DNA of 64,000 nt from Paraburkholderia youngii (GCF_013366925.1 NZ_JAALDK010000001.1:6570001-6634000), one strand, 5' to 3'; positions 9,278-18,400 are shown, numbered from the stretch's first letter. The notes: a model not told the origin generated them from the letters alone. Numbers and translations: made by a program.

Positions 9278-10966
9278 TTACGTGGGAAAGGCGCGCTCGA
9301 TGATCGCCGCGTGATCGAACGTGGCCGGCAGCGTGCCATACACGCGACCGCTTTCGCCGCAGCCGTCGGCGACACGCGTCGCGATGAACGCGGCGGCGAC
9401 CGCCGCGGGCGCGTGCTGGGCGAGCAGCGTCGCCTGGGCGAGCAGCACGATCTGCTGCGCGATACGTCGTGCCGACGCCTCGCGCTGTTCGGCTGGCCCG
9501 TTCAGCGTTGCGGCGAGACGCGCGAGCGCCGTCCCCAACGCCGGATGCGCGCGCGCGACGTCCTGCCAGGCGGCGAACAGCGCTTGCGCGGCTTGCGGCT
9601 CGCGCTCCATCGCGCGCAGCACGTCGAGGCACATCACGTTGCCCGAGCCTTCCCAGATCGAGTTGACCGGCGCCTCGCGATAGAAGCGCGCCATCGGCCC
9701 GGTTTCGACGTAGCCGTTGCCGCCCCACACTTCCATCGCCTCACCGGTGAATTCGAGCGCGCGCTTGCAGACCCAGTACTTCGCGGCCGGCGTAACGATG
9801 CGCCGCCACGCGCGTTCGGCCGATGAAGCCGACGACGCGTCGGCGGATTCCTCGAAGGCGCGTGCGAGACGCATGAACAGCACCGTCGCCGCTTCCGATT
9901 CGAGCGCGAGATCGGCAAGCACGTTGCGCATCAGCGGCTGCTCGGCAAGGTGCCGGCCGAACGCGCTGCGATGCCGCGCATGATGGATCGCCTGCACGAG
10001 CGCGGCGCGCATCAGCGCGGCGCTGCCGATCACGCAGTCGAGCCGCGTGTAGTTCGCCATCTCGATGATGGTCGGCACGCCGCGTCCTTCGTCGCCGATC
10101 ATCACGCCGTATGCGTCGAGAAATTCGACTTCGCTGCTTGCGTTGGAGCGGTTGCCGAGCTTGTCCTTCAGGCGCTGGATCTGCACCGCGTTCTTGCTGC
10201 CGTCTGGCGCGAAGCGCGGCACGAAGAAGCACGACAGTCCCTCGTGCGTGCCGGTGCGCGCGAGCACCAGATGCGCGTCGCATTGCGGCGCCGAGAAAAA
10301 CCACTTATGACCGATGAGCCCGTAGGCGCCGCCGCGCCCGCCGGCAGCGTCGAGCGCATGCGCTCGCGTCTGGTTGCTGCGCACGTCGGAGCCGCCCTGT
10401 TTCTCGGTCATGCCCATGCCGATCATCATCGAGCGCTTCTGCGTGAGCGGCACGTCGCGCGGATCGTGCTCGCGCGTGTACAACTGCTCGCGCAGTGTGT
10501 CGAACAACGCGGACTCGCGCTGCAACACCGGAATGCTCGCGAAGGTCATCGTCAGCGGACACAGCGAGCCGGATTCGATCTGCGCATGCATGAAGTAGCC
10601 GGCGCAGCGCGCGGCCATCGCGCCGCTTCGCGGATCGGAAAACGGCAGCGCGTGCAGTCCTTCGCGGCGCAGCAGCACGAGCAGTTCGTGCCACGCGGGA
10701 TGAAACTCGAGCGCGTCGATGCGCTCGCCGCGCGGACTATGCGTGACCAGCTCCGGTGTATGACGGTTGGCGAGATCGGCGAGCGCGAGCGTGTCGGGCG
10801 TCGTCAGCGCCGCGCCATGTCGCAGCAGCGCCTCGCGATGCCAGCTCGCGCCGTCGCGATCGACGGCCGCGCTCAAGGCGGCGTCGCTCGCGAACAGGTT
10901 GTAGTCCGCGAGCGCAGGCGCCTGATTCGTCACCTCGTGAGTCTGGCCGAAGCCGTGCCGTTCCAT
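9278..10966 (-). CDS. AidB-like acyl-CoA dehydrogenase
   Basis: 562 residues. The segments MTEKQGGSDVRSN (flavin/substrate side), GHKWFFSAPQCD, SCFFVPRF and RLKDKLGNRSNASSEVEF are typical of the AidB/DcaA branch of acyl-CoA dehydrogenases. The C-terminal block with VWGGNGYVETGPMARFYRE is also characteristic. These FAD enzymes are longer than the roughly 380-residue fatty-acid enzymes. AidB itself is induced by alkylation damage and binds DNA, whereas relatives act on branched acyl-CoAs. The start at 10966 is preceded by GGAG; the longer open frame up to 11131 is unsupported. It sits upstream of the aldehyde dehydrogenase and is divergent from the GMC oxidoreductase. Physiological substrate unknown. 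Confidence 0.85.
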   Translation of the reverse strand: MERHGFGQTHEVTNQAPALADYNLFASDAALSAAVDRDGASWHREALLRHGAALTTPDTLALADLANRHTPELVTHSPRGERIDALEFHPAWHELLVLLRREGLHALPFSDPRSGAMAARCAGYFMHAQIESGSLCPLTMTFASIPVLQRESALFDTLREQLYTREHDPRDVPLTQKRSMMIGMGMTEKQGGSDVRSNQTRAHALDAAGGRGGAYGLIGHKWFFSAPQCDAHLVLARTGTHEGLSCFFVPRFAPDGSKNAVQIQRLKDKLGNRSNASSEVEFLDAYGVMIGDEGRGVPTIIEMANYTRLDCVIGSAALMRAALVQAIHHARHRSAFGRHLAEQPLMRNVLADLALESEAATVLFMRLARAFEESADASSASSAERAWRRIVTPAAKYWVCKRALEFTGEAMEVWGGNGYVETGPMARFYREAPVNSIWEGSGNVMCLDVLRAMEREPQAAQALFAAWQDVARAHPALGTALARLAATLNGPAEQREASARRIAQQIVLLAQATLLAQHAPAAVAAAFIATRVADGCGESGRVYGTLPATFDHAAIIERAFPT

Positions 10967-11281
10967 CTGCTGTCTCCGTGCTTTCGCTATTGTGCGCCGC
11001 TTTGCCGACGGCATCCGCGATGTGTTTCGACGCATTTGTTCGGGCGCCGCGCGTGATGCCGGATGAGCGAGAAAGGCGCGCGCCGCGCCGTGTTTGCGTG
11101 CCGCGCGCGGCCCGTGCGCGCCTTTCATCATAGGGGCGCGATGCCGCCGGCGTTTAGAGGAATCGTTCTGTCAGTAAGCCGCCGCAGCCCCAAAACGCTC
11201 CCTACAATGCGCAGAAAACACACGTAGACAAGTGTGCACGAGACAGGGTCCGCGAGCAACGCGGCCCATCAGGAGGAGCGC
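10967..11281. other. Divergent intergenic region (acyl-CoA dehydrogenase / GMC oxidoreductase)
   Basis: 315 bases between oppositely oriented genes. No protein frame is convincing. A TACAAT hexamer at 11203-11208 could be a -10 element for the plus-strand oxidoreductase but lacks a good -35 partner. ACACACG and AAGTGTGCAC around 11218-11240 form a loose inverted repeat between that hexamer and the start codon. An AGGAGGAGCG ribosome-binding site ends the region. Confidence 0.35.
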
Positions 11282-12907
11282 ATGCAATACGACTACATCA
11301 TCGTCGGTGCGGGCTCGGGTGGCTGCACGCTCGCGAGCCGTCTCGCGGATAGCTGTCCCGACGCGACCATCGCGTTGATCGAAGCCGGTCCGCATACCGA
11401 GCGCAATCTGCTGGTGAACATGCCGGTCGGCGTCGCGGCCGTGGTGCCGAACCGGCTGAAGACCAACTACGGCTACCTGACCACGCCGCAGCCGGGGCTC
11501 GCCGGTCGCCAGGGCTATCAGCCGCGCGGCCGCGGTTTCGGCGGATCGAGCGCGATCAACGCGATGATCTATACGCGCGGCCATCCGCTCGATTACGACG
11601 AGTGGGCGCGGCTCGGCTGCGACGGCTGGTCGTGGGCCGAGGTGCTGCCGTATTTCCGCCGCGCCGAAGACAACGAGCGCGGCGCCGATGCGTGGCATGG
11701 CGAGGCCGGTCCGCTGACGGTGTCCGATCTGCGCTTCAAGAATCCGTTTTCAAAGCGCTTCGTGCAGGCCGCGCTCGAAGCGGGCTACAAGGCGAACGAC
11801 GATTTCAACGGCGCGGACCAGGAAGGCATCGGTTTCTATCAGGTCACGCAGCGCGACGGACGCCGCTGCAGCGTTGCGCGCGCGTATATCTACGACCGGC
11901 CGCGCGCGAACCTGCATGCGATCGCCGATGCAACCGTGCTGCGCGTCGTGTTCGACGGCAAGCGCGCGAGCGGCGTCGAGATCGCGCGCGGCGGCCGGAT
12001 CGAAACGCTCGCCGCGCGCGCCGAGGTCGTGCTCGCCGCGGGCGCGTTCAACTCGCCGCAACTACTGATGTGCTCGGGTATCGGGCCGGCCGCGCATTTG
12101 CGCTCGCTCGGCATCGACGTGCTGCACGATGCACCCGAAGTCGGCCAGAACCTGACCGATCACATCGATTTCACGATCAACAAGCGGGTGAGGTCGATCG
12201 AGCCGGTCGGTTTTTCGGTGCGCGGCATCGCGCGGATGCTGCCGCAATTCGTCACGTTCATGCGGCACGAGCGCGGCATGCTGTCGAGCAACGTCGCCGA
12301 GGCGGGCGGGTTTCTGAAGACCCGGCCGACGCTCGAGCGGCCCGATCTGCAATTGCATTTCTGCGCGGCGATCGTCGACGATCACAACCGCCATATGCAC
12401 TGGGGCCACGGCTATTCGCTGCACGTGTGCGTGCTGCGTCCGCATAGCCGCGGCTCCGTGACGCTCGCGAGCGCCGATGCGCGTGTCGCGCCGCTGATCG
12501 ATCCGCGCTTTCTGAGCGATGCGCGCGACCTCGATCTGCTCGTCGAGGGCGCGAAGATCGCGCGGCGCATTCTCGACGCGCCGTCGCTCGCGCTTCATGG
12601 CGGCGAGGAGTTGTACACGCGGCCGGGGCAATCGGACGCCGAACTGCGCCAGACGATCGCCGAGCGCGCGGACACGATCTATCACCCGGTCGCGACCTGC
12701 CGGATGGGCGGCGACGCGCGCTCGGTCGTCGATCCGCAATTGCGCGTGCGCGGCGTAACGGGGTTGAGGATCGTCGATGCGTCGGTGATGCCGACACTGA
12801 TAGGCGGCAACACCAATTCGCCGACGGTGATGATCGGCGAACGGGCGGCGGAGCTGATCGCGGCGAGCCGGCGACAGGGAGCGGGGATCTCGGCGCAGGC
12901 GGTTTGA
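11282..12907 (+). CDS. GMC-family FAD oxidoreductase (choline/alcohol dehydrogenase-like)
   Basis: 541 residues. The N-terminal FAD fold begins DYIIVGAGSGGCTLASRL, followed by the GMC signature RGRGFGGSSAINAMIYTRG and the second signature GAFNSPQLLMCSGIGP. The C-terminal substrate domain ends YHPVATCRMG with the active-site His, then VVDPQLRVRG and GGNTNSPTVMIGE. These features place it with BetA/AlkJ-type alcohol dehydrogenases, which oxidise primary alcohols to aldehydes through FAD. The start at 11282 is chosen because AGGAGGAGCGC precedes it and the FAD motif begins at residue 6. It stands beside an aldehyde dehydrogenase and a LysR regulator, so an alcohol-to-acid pathway is possible. 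Substrate unknown. Confidence 0.9.
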   Translation: MQYDYIIVGAGSGGCTLASRLADSCPDATIALIEAGPHTERNLLVNMPVGVAAVVPNRLKTNYGYLTTPQPGLAGRQGYQPRGRGFGGSSAINAMIYTRGHPLDYDEWARLGCDGWSWAEVLPYFRRAEDNERGADAWHGEAGPLTVSDLRFKNPFSKRFVQAALEAGYKANDDFNGADQEGIGFYQVTQRDGRRCSVARAYIYDRPRANLHAIADATVLRVVFDGKRASGVEIARGGRIETLAARAEVVLAAGAFNSPQLLMCSGIGPAAHLRSLGIDVLHDAPEVGQNLTDHIDFTINKRVRSIEPVGFSVRGIARMLPQFVTFMRHERGMLSSNVAEAGGFLKTRPTLERPDLQLHFCAAIVDDHNRHMHWGHGYSLHVCVLRPHSRGSVTLASADARVAPLIDPRFLSDARDLDLLVEGAKIARRILDAPSLALHGGEELYTRPGQSDAELRQTIAERADTIYHPVATCRMGGDARSVVDPQLRVRGVTGLRIVDASVMPTLIGGNTNSPTVMIGERAAELIAASRRQGAGISAQAV

Positions 12908-12983
12908 TCGCCGCTGACGACGGGTTCGGGAAACGCGGCGGCGCAATGCAACCGCCCGCCGCGCGTCACTCGTGTGCGGGTAG

Positions 12984-13934
12984 CTAAGCTTCGTCCGGCG
13001 CTGCGATTCCGTTGAAGCCGATTCCCGGTCCGAGCATGAAATCGTCGCTGACGTGCGTCGGCAGCGTTTCGCGCGCGACGTCGAGCCATGCGCGCGCCGC
13101 GTGCGACAGATAGCCGTTGCGGCGCCAGCCGATCGCCATTTCCCACGGGATCTCCGGTTCGACGACCGGTCGGCAGGTGAACTGCGCGGGGTCGAGCCGG
13201 CGGCAATAGGGCGCCGGCAGCAGCGCGATGCCGACGCCGGCCAGCACCAGCGCCGCCATGAAGTCCCAGTGCCCGCTACGCCCGACGATAGCCGGCGCAA
13301 ACCCCGCCGCGCGGCACGCGTTCAGCACGACGTCGTTCAACGCGAGGCTCTCGCCGTAAAACACGAACGGCTCGTTCGCGAGCTGCGCGAGCGGCACCTC
13401 GTTCAACGCATCCCAGCGCGAGCCGGTGCGCGCGACGAGCCACAGCAACTGGCGCGACATTGGCAGCACGTCGATGTTGTCGGGATCGACCGGCTGCAGC
13501 ACCCCGCCGAGTTCCAGCTCGCCGTTGATCAGCGCGGCTTCGATCGCGCGCGATCCCTGCTCGAACAGCTTCAGTTCGATCTTCGGATAGCGCTGGCGGA
13601 ACGCGGCGATTGCGGGGGTGAAGAGCTCGCCGCCCATCGGCGGGATGCCGATTGCGAGTTCACCGCGCCCAAGGGTGTCGAGATCGTTCAGTTCGGCCTG
13701 CAGTTGCGCGTGCGCGGCGAGCACGTCCTGGCCGCGCTGATAGACGATCCGGCCGACGTCGGTCAGCACCATCTGACGGCCGTCGCGCAGCAGCAGCGGC
13801 GAGCCGATTTCATCTTCCAGCGACTTGACCATCTTGCTGATGGTCGGCTGCGTGACGAACATCTGCTCGGCGGCGACCGTGAAGCTCTGTTGACGGACCA
13901 CTTCGACGAAATAGCGCAGCGCGCGGAGTTCCAT
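12984..13934 (-). CDS. LysR-family transcriptional regulator
   Basis: 316 residues. A typical N-terminal winged helix (MELRALRYFVEVVRQQSFT, then FVTQPTISKMVKSLE) precedes the periplasmic-binding-like effector domain from about residue 90 (ELAIGIPPMGGELFTPA). Length is normal. It is divergent from the cidA/lrgA-like gene, with about 110 bases between starts. LysR regulators commonly control the adjacent divergent operon, and CidR of Gram-positives is a LysR protein that controls cidABC. The parallel arrangement makes this a good candidate regulator of the cidA-cidB pair; the effector is not evident. Confidence 0.9.
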   Translation of the reverse strand: MELRALRYFVEVVRQQSFTVAAEQMFVTQPTISKMVKSLEDEIGSPLLLRDGRQMVLTDVGRIVYQRGQDVLAAHAQLQAELNDLDTLGRGELAIGIPPMGGELFTPAIAAFRQRYPKIELKLFEQGSRAIEAALINGELELGGVLQPVDPDNIDVLPMSRQLLWLVARTGSRWDALNEVPLAQLANEPFVFYGESLALNDVVLNACRAAGFAPAIVGRSGHWDFMAALVLAGVGIALLPAPYCRRLDPAQFTCRPVVEPEIPWEMAIGWRRNGYLSHAARAWLDVARETLPTHVSDDFMLGPGIGFNGIAAPDEA

Positions 13935-14046
13935 GATCGCGGCCTCCAGAATTCCAGTTTGGAATGGTTTCGATGATTGTAAGTCATTTTGTTTATGGCG
14001 CGATGCGCCCCATACTGAGTGCCTTCCGAGTCAGCCAGGGAATGCC

Positions 14047-14538
14047 ATGTCCGCCCCAGTTTTCGCCCGTTTCGTGCCTCCCGCCGATGGCGGTTCGAGC
14101 GGCGGCGCGGGTGGCTTCGGCCGGGTTGCACGCATCGCCGTGCAAAGCGCCGCGATCGCCGTGCTGTGGATGGGCGCGGATTTCATCGTGCGCCGGCTGC
14201 ATCTGCCGGTGCCGGGCGGCGTGCTCGGCCTCGTCGTGCTGCTCGCGCTGCTGTTCGGCGGCGGCGTCGCGCCGCGCTGGGTCAAGGCCGGCGCGGACTG
14301 GCTGCTGTCCGACATGCTGCTGTTCTTCATTCCGGCCGCGGTCGCCGCCGTGCAATACGGCGGCCTGTTCCGCGCGGACGGCTGGCGCCTCGCGCTGGTC
14401 GTGATCGCCGGCACGCTGATGGTGATGGTCGCGGTGGCGTTCGCCGTCGATCAGGCCGCGCGCGTCGAACGACGTTTCGCGCTGCGCCGGGTGCGGGTTG
14501 CGCGCGAGGCAGGCAGTCTGTCGCGCGAGCGCCGATGA
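14047..14538 (+). CDS. cidA: CidA/LrgA holin-like membrane protein
   Basis: 163 residues with about four hydrophobic helices after a polar, Gly-rich N-terminus. The segment [20 protein letters not shown] and the following [16 protein letters not shown] match the LrgA/CidA family (PF03788). CidA/LrgA proteins are phage-holin-like and are associated with murein hydrolase export, programmed lysis or by-product (pyruvate/acetate overflow) transport. The start at 14047 follows an AGGGAAT sequence. Its stop overlaps the next gene's start by four bases (ATGA), indicating translational coupling with the LrgB partner. The cid versus lrg name cannot be fixed from sequence alone. Confidence 0.85.
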   Translation: MSAPVFARFVPPADGGSSGGAGGFGRVARIAVQSAAIAVLWMGADFIVRRLHLPVPGGVLGLVVLLALLFGGGVAPRWVKAGADWLLSDMLLFFIPAAVAAVQYGGLFRADGWRLALVVIAGTLMVMVAVAFAVDQAARVERRFALRRVRVAREAGSLSRERR

Positions 14539-15260
14539 ACCCGCACTTTTTCGCTTCGCTGCTGGCCGACGACGCCTCTCGCCTGATCGCGGCAGGCTGC
14601 CTCGTGCTGACGATCGCGCTGTATTTCGCGTCGAAGGCGTTGTATGCGCGCGTGCGCTCGCCGTGGCTCACGCCGATGCTGACCGTGCCGGCCGCGCTCG
14701 TTGCGATCGTCGCGCTCGCGCACATTCCGTATTCGCTGTACTTCGAGGACACGCGCTGGCTGATGTGGCTGCTCGGCCCCGCGACGGTCGCGTTCGCCGT
14801 GCCGATCTACGAGTACCGCGCACTGCTGAAGCGCCACTGGATCTCGCTGTCCGTCGGCGTGACGGTGGGCATTCTGGTCGGCGTCGGCGGCTCTCTGATG
14901 CTCGCGAAGCTGCTGCATCTGTCGCCGGAATTGCAGCGCAGCCTGATGACACGCTCGGTGTCGACGCCGTTCGCGCTCGCCGTGTCCGACCGGATTCGCG
15001 CGCCGAAGGACCTGAGCGCGCTGTTCGTGATCGCGACGGGCGTCTGCGGCATGCTGTTCGGCGAACTCGTGCTCGCGTTCATGCCGCTGCGCACGCGGCT
15101 CGCGCGCGGCGCGCTGTTCGGCGCGGCCGCGCACGGCGTCGGCACCGCCAAGGCACGCGAGATCGGCAGCGAGGAGGGCGTGGTGTCCAGCCTGACGATG
15201 ATGATCGCCGGCGTCGCGATGGTGCTGCTCGCGCCGATGCTGGGACTGCTGCCGATCTGA
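14535..15260 (+). CDS. cidB: CidB/LrgB family membrane protein
   Basis: 241 residues, highly hydrophobic, with seven or eight probable membrane helices. The blocks [33 protein letters not shown] and [20 protein letters not shown] are hallmarks of the LrgB/CidB family (PF04172). It is coupled to the CidA-like gene through an ATGA overlap. The two-gene unit is the standard form of this system in proteobacteria. LrgB homologues such as plant PLGG1 carry glycolate/glycerate, so a metabolite-transport role is an alternative to the lysis model. Confidence 0.9.
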   Translation: MNPHFFASLLADDASRLIAAGCLVLTIALYFASKALYARVRSPWLTPMLTVPAALVAIVALAHIPYSLYFEDTRWLMWLLGPATVAFAVPIYEYRALLKRHWISLSVGVTVGILVGVGGSLMLAKLLHLSPELQRSLMTRSVSTPFALAVSDRIRAPKDLSALFVIATGVCGMLFGELVLAFMPLRTRLARGALFGAAAHGVGTAKAREIGSEEGVVSSLTMMIAGVAMVLLAPMLGLLPI

Positions 15261-15308
15261 ACCAGCGCGCCACGCCATCCCGCGCACGCCGAAGTCATGT
15301 CGATTTGC

Positions 15309-15314
15309 TACAAT
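15309..15314 (+). promoter_or_regulatory. Probable -10 element of ahcY transcript
   Basis: TACAAT lies about 8-10 bases before the first conserved base of the SAH riboswitch, a position suitable for a promoter that starts the transcript just ahead of the aptamer. No good -35 hexamer stands 16-18 bases upstream, so the promoter may be weak or activator-dependent. Confidence 0.4.
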
Positions 15315-15321
15315 CGCCGTT

Positions 15322-15456
15322 CGTCTTCGAGGAGCGTTGCGACGGGTACCGCGAATCCGCATTCGCCGGCCGCCCGCCAGGCTCGAAGGCTTCAATCGGC
15401 AGCATGGAATGCGCATCACGCGAATCCGTGCGTCGACTCAAACCGCGCTCACGTCA
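15322..15456 (+). promoter_or_regulatory. S-adenosylhomocysteine (SAH) riboswitch
   Basis: The leader of ahcY contains the conserved SAH aptamer strings in the right order: CGAGGAGCGTTGCGAC at 15328-15343, CCAGGCTCG near 15378-15386, and CCGCGCTCACG at 15443-15453. GAGCG pairs with CGCTC to close P1, and CGAG pairs with CTCG of the conserved CAGGCTCG segment. A variable arm of about 60 bases separates the last two blocks. SAH riboswitches are known upstream of ahcY in beta- and gammaproteobacteria and turn expression on when SAH accumulates. The ribosome-binding site AAAGGAGGG and ATG lie about 35 bases downstream, so control could be translational or by leader folding. Confidence 0.9.
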
Positions 15457-15490
15457 CATTTCTAGTCAATTTCTTAGAAAGGAGGGCGTG

Positions 15491-16909
15491 ATGAACGCCG
15501 CAGTCATCGATTCCCAAAAGCAGGATTACGTTGTTGCCGACATGTCGCTCGCCGCTTGGGGCCGCAAGGAACTCACGATCGCCGAGACCGAAATGCCCGG
15601 CCTCATGCAAACGCGTGAAGAGTACAAGGCGCAGCAGCCGCTGAAGGGCGCGCGCGTCGCCGGCTCGCTGCACATGACGATCCAGACCGGCGTGCTGATC
15701 GAGACGCTGACCGCGCTCGGCGCCGACGTGCGCTGGGCCTCGTGCAACATCTTCTCGACCCAGGACCATGCCGCCGCCGCGATCGCGCAGGCCGGCACGC
15801 CGGTGTTCGCGTTCAAGGGCGAATCGCTCGACGAATACTGGGAGTTCTCGCACCGCATCTTCGAATGGCCGAACGGCGAGTTCGCCAACATGATTCTCGA
15901 CGACGGCGGCGACGCAACGCTGCTGCTGATCCTCGGCTCGAAGGCCGAAAAAGACCGCTCGGTGATCGCCAAGCCGACCAACGAGGAAGAGATTGCGCTG
16001 TACAAGTCGATCGCTGCGCACCTCGAGATCGACCCGACGTGGTACTCGAAGCGCCTCGCGGCGATCAAGGGCGTCACCGAAGAAACCACCACCGGCGTGC
16101 ATCGTCTTTACCAGATGGAAAAGGAAGGCCGTCTGCCGTTCCCGGCCATCAACGTCAACGACTCGGTCACGAAGTCGAAGTTCGACAACCTGTACGGCTG
16201 CCGCGAGTCGCTCGTTGACGGCATCAAGCGCGCGACCGACGTGATGATTGCGGGCAAGATCGCGGTCGTGGCCGGCTACGGCGACGTGGGCAAGGGCTGC
16301 GCGCAATCGCTGCGTGGTCTGGGCGCGACCGTGTGGGTCACCGAAATCGATCCGATCTGCGCACTGCAAGCGGCGATGGAAGGCTACCGCGTCGTGACGA
16401 TGGAATACGCGGCGGATAAAGCCGACATCTTCGTGACCGCGACCGGCAACTACCACGTGATCAACCACGATCACATGAAGGCGATGCGTCATAACGCGAT
16501 CGTCTGCAACATCGGCCACTTCGACTCGGAAATCGACGTTGCGTCGACCCGTCAGTACCAGTGGGAAAACATCAAGCCGCAAGTCGACCACATCATTTTC
16601 CCGGACGGCAAGCGCGTGATCCTGCTGGCCGAAGGCCGTCTCGTAAACCTCGGCTGCGCGACGGGCCACCCGTCGTTCGTGATGTCGAACTCGTTCACGA
16701 ACCAGACGCTCGCGCAGATCGAACTGTTCACGCAGGGCGCGAAGTACGAAAACAAGGTGTACGTGCTGCCGAAGCATCTCGACGAGAAGGTTGCGCGTTT
16801 GCACCTGGCGCGTATCGGCGCGAACCTGACCGTGCTGTCCGACGCGCAGGCCGGCTACATCGGCGTCGACAAGAACGGTCCGTTCAAGCCGAACCACTAT
16901 CGCTACTAA
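15491..16909 (+). CDS. ahcY: Adenosylhomocysteinase (S-adenosyl-L-homocysteine hydrolase)
   Basis: 472 residues. This NAD+-bound cytosolic enzyme splits SAH to adenosine and homocysteine and relieves product inhibition of methyltransferases. Visible signatures include the opening [33 protein letters not shown], the NAD-binding [17 protein letters not shown] and the C-terminal KPNHYRY. Length agrees with the proteobacterial family, including its insert of about 40 residues. The start at 15491 is set by the strong AGAAAGGAGGGCGTG site just before it; a longer open frame upstream overlaps the riboswitch and is not translated sense. MetF is encoded two genes downstream, consistent with an activated-methyl-cycle cluster. 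Confidence 0.98.
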   Translation: MNAAVIDSQKQDYVVADMSLAAWGRKELTIAETEMPGLMQTREEYKAQQPLKGARVAGSLHMTIQTGVLIETLTALGADVRWASCNIFSTQDHAAAAIAQAGTPVFAFKGESLDEYWEFSHRIFEWPNGEFANMILDDGGDATLLLILGSKAEKDRSVIAKPTNEEEIALYKSIAAHLEIDPTWYSKRLAAIKGVTEETTTGVHRLYQMEKEGRLPFPAINVNDSVTKSKFDNLYGCRESLVDGIKRATDVMIAGKIAVVAGYGDVGKGCAQSLRGLGATVWVTEIDPICALQAAMEGYRVVTMEYAADKADIFVTATGNYHVINHDHMKAMRHNAIVCNIGHFDSEIDVASTRQYQWENIKPQVDHIIFPDGKRVILLAEGRLVNLGCATGHPSFVMSNSFTNQTLAQIELFTQGAKYENKVYVLPKHLDEKVARLHLARIGANLTVLSDAQAGYIGVDKNGPFKPNHYRY

Positions 16910-16995
16910 GTAGGCGGCCGCCCGCGGGTTCGAGGCGCGCTTCGCGCGCCCGGCCAAGCGGACGGCGGTGAAAAGTTTGACGGTCTGATCTCGGG

Positions 16996-17020
16996 GCGGC
17001 GCACAATGCGCCGCTTTGTT
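16996..17020 (+). terminator. Rho-independent terminator after ahcY
   Basis: GCGGCGCA, a CAA loop and TGCGCCGC form a perfect 8-bp stem followed by TTTGTT. It lies about 90 bases after the ahcY stop and before the next ribosome-binding site, so ahcY may be transcribed separately from the downstream genes or partially attenuated. Confidence 0.7.
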
Positions 17021-17084
17021 CGACAGCGCCGCTTTTCATTTGCTGGACATCTTCCCCGCACAGGTGCTTACAAGGAGTTCTAAC

Positions 17085-17438
17085 ATGACCGTGCTGCTGA
17101 CCTGGCTCATCAACGCGCTCGCGCTGCTGATCATCACCTACATCGTTCCGTCGATCCACATCCGCAGCTTCGGCACCGCGCTGATCGTCGCTATCGTGCT
17201 CGGTCTCATCAATGCGGTGATTCGGCCGGTACTGATCCTGCTGACGCTGCCCGTCACGATCCTCACGCTCGGACTCTTCATTCTGGTCGTCAATGCGCTG
17301 TGCTTCTGGCTGGCCTCGTCGCTGTTGAAGGGCTTCGAGGTGTCGGGCTTCTGGTCGGCGTTCTTCGGCTCGATCCTGTACAGCATCGTGTCGTGGCTGC
17401 TGTCCGCGCTCATTTTCGGCAACCGCAGTCTCGGTTGA
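17085..17438 (+). CDS. Small four-helix membrane protein of the PF04020 'phage holin superfamily IV' type
   Basis: 117 residues that are almost all membrane: four hydrophobic helices separated by short loops, with GLINAVIRPVLILLTLPVTI and TLGLFILVVNALCFWLAS as characteristic pieces of the YvlD/DUF-type family PF04020. Function is unknown despite the holin name; the family is widespread in non-phage contexts. Start at 17085 follows AAGGAGTTCTAAC. metF begins only 11 bases after its stop, so the two are surely co-transcribed. A small membrane gene between ahcY and metF is a recurrent arrangement in this group as far as I recall, but its link to methionine metabolism is unproven. Confidence 0.85.
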   Translation: MTVLLTWLINALALLIITYIVPSIHIRSFGTALIVAIVLGLINAVIRPVLILLTLPVTILTLGLFILVVNALCFWLASSLLKGFEVSGFWSAFFGSILYSIVSWLLSALIFGNRSLG

Positions 17439-17449
17439 CCTTATTGACT

Positions 17450-18280
17450 ATGAATCCGATCGAACTCTCATTCGAATTCTTCCCGCCGAAAACGCAGGAA
17501 GGCATCGACAAACTGCGCGCGACCCGCGCGCAACTCGTGTCGCTAAAGCCGAAGTTCGTGTCCGTCACGTTCGGCGCCGGCGGCTCGACCCAGCAAGGCA
17601 CGCTCGATACCGTCATCGACATGGCGAAGGAAGGGCTCGAGGCGGCGCCGCACCTGTCGTGCATCGGCTCGTCGAAGGAAAGCCTGCGCGCGATTCTTAA
17701 CGAGTACCGCGCGCACGGCATCCGCCATATCGTCGCGCTGCGCGGCGATCTGCCCTCGGGCATGGGCGCGGTCGGCGAGCTGCGCTATGCATCGGAGCTC
17801 GTCAGCTTCATCCGTGCCGAGTTCGGCGACTGGTTCTGGATCGAGGTGGCCGGCTATCCGGAATACCATCCGCAGTCGCGCTCGCCGCGACACGATCTGG
17901 AGAATTTCGCGCGCAAGGTAAAGGCCGGCGCGAACTCGGCGATCACGCAGTACTTCTTCAACGCGGACGCGTACTTCCGTTTCGTCGACGATGCGCGCCA
18001 GCTCGGCGTCGACGTGCCGATCGTGCCCGGCATCATGCCGATCACGAACTTCTCGCAGCTGATGCGCTTCTCCGAAATGTGCGGCGCCGAAGTGCCGCGC
18101 TGGATCGCGCGCCGGCTCGAGAGCTTCGGCGATGACCGCGAGTCGATCCGCGCGTTCGGGCTCGACGTGGTGACGGATCTGTGTCAACGGCTCGTCGACG
18201 CGAAGGTGCCGGGTCTGCACTTCTATACGCTGAACGCGGCCACGTCGACCAAGGCGATCTGCGAACGGCTCGCCGTTTAA
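17450..18280 (+). CDS. metF: Methylenetetrahydrofolate reductase
   Basis: 276 residues, a single FAD-binding TIM barrel as in bacterial MetF. It begins MNPIELSFEFFPPKTQEG, with the catalytic Glu in the SFEFFPPK block, then SVTFGAGGST, HIVALRGDLP, VAGYPEYHP and ITQYFFNADAYFRFVDD. It reduces 5,10-methylene-THF to 5-methyl-THF for homocysteine remethylation. Start at 17450 is chosen because the conserved N-terminus begins there. No C-terminal regulatory domain is present, which is normal for bacteria. Its position downstream of ahcY joins methyl supply with SAH clearance. Confidence 0.96.
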   Translation: MNPIELSFEFFPPKTQEGIDKLRATRAQLVSLKPKFVSVTFGAGGSTQQGTLDTVIDMAKEGLEAAPHLSCIGSSKESLRAILNEYRAHGIRHIVALRGDLPSGMGAVGELRYASELVSFIRAEFGDWFWIEVAGYPEYHPQSRSPRHDLENFARKVKAGANSAITQYFFNADAYFRFVDDARQLGVDVPIVPGIMPITNFSQLMRFSEMCGAEVPRWIARRLESFGDDRESIRAFGLDVVTDLCQRLVDAKVPGLHFYTLNAATSTKAICERLAV

Positions 18281-18289
18281 CGGCTATGC

Positions 18290-18314
18290 CCGCGCGGCTG
18301 CAAAGGCCGCGCGG
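18290..18314 (+). terminator. Strong GC hairpin after metF
   Basis: CCGCGCGGC and GCCGCGCGG make a perfect 9-bp stem around a seven-base loop ten bases after the metF stop. There is no U-tract, so it may protect the mRNA 3' end or act with Rho rather than alone. Confidence 0.4.
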
Positions 18315-18371
18315 TCCCCGCCACCCCGGCGCGGGTCTCGAATTTGTCCCAAATAGCGTGGTAAGTCCCTG

Positions 18372-18400
18372 TTGAAGCTCATTTTTGGGCTGTCTATCAT
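18372..18400 (+). promoter_or_regulatory. Sigma70-type promoter of the peptide transporter cluster
   Basis: TTGAAG at 18372-18377 and TATCAT at 18395-18400 are separated by exactly 17 bases. The start codon of the first binding protein lies 39 bases beyond the -10, leaving a short leader with a GGAGGA ribosome-binding site. Confidence 0.6.

Noticed and set aside
9171..9728. N-terminal extension of the aldehyde dehydrogenase to 658 residues
   Set aside because: The extra part is low-complexity, overlaps the acyl-CoA dehydrogenase in another frame, and the Met at 9170 has a good ribosome-binding site.
14498..15490. 803-residue frame extending ahcY upstream
   Set aside because: It reads through lrgB in the wrong frame and through the SAH riboswitch; the GGAGGG site fixes the start at 15491.
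17085..17438. Prophage signature from the holin-family membrane protein
   Set aside because: No other phage genes are present; this family is common on chromosomes, and the neighbours are methionine-cycle genes.
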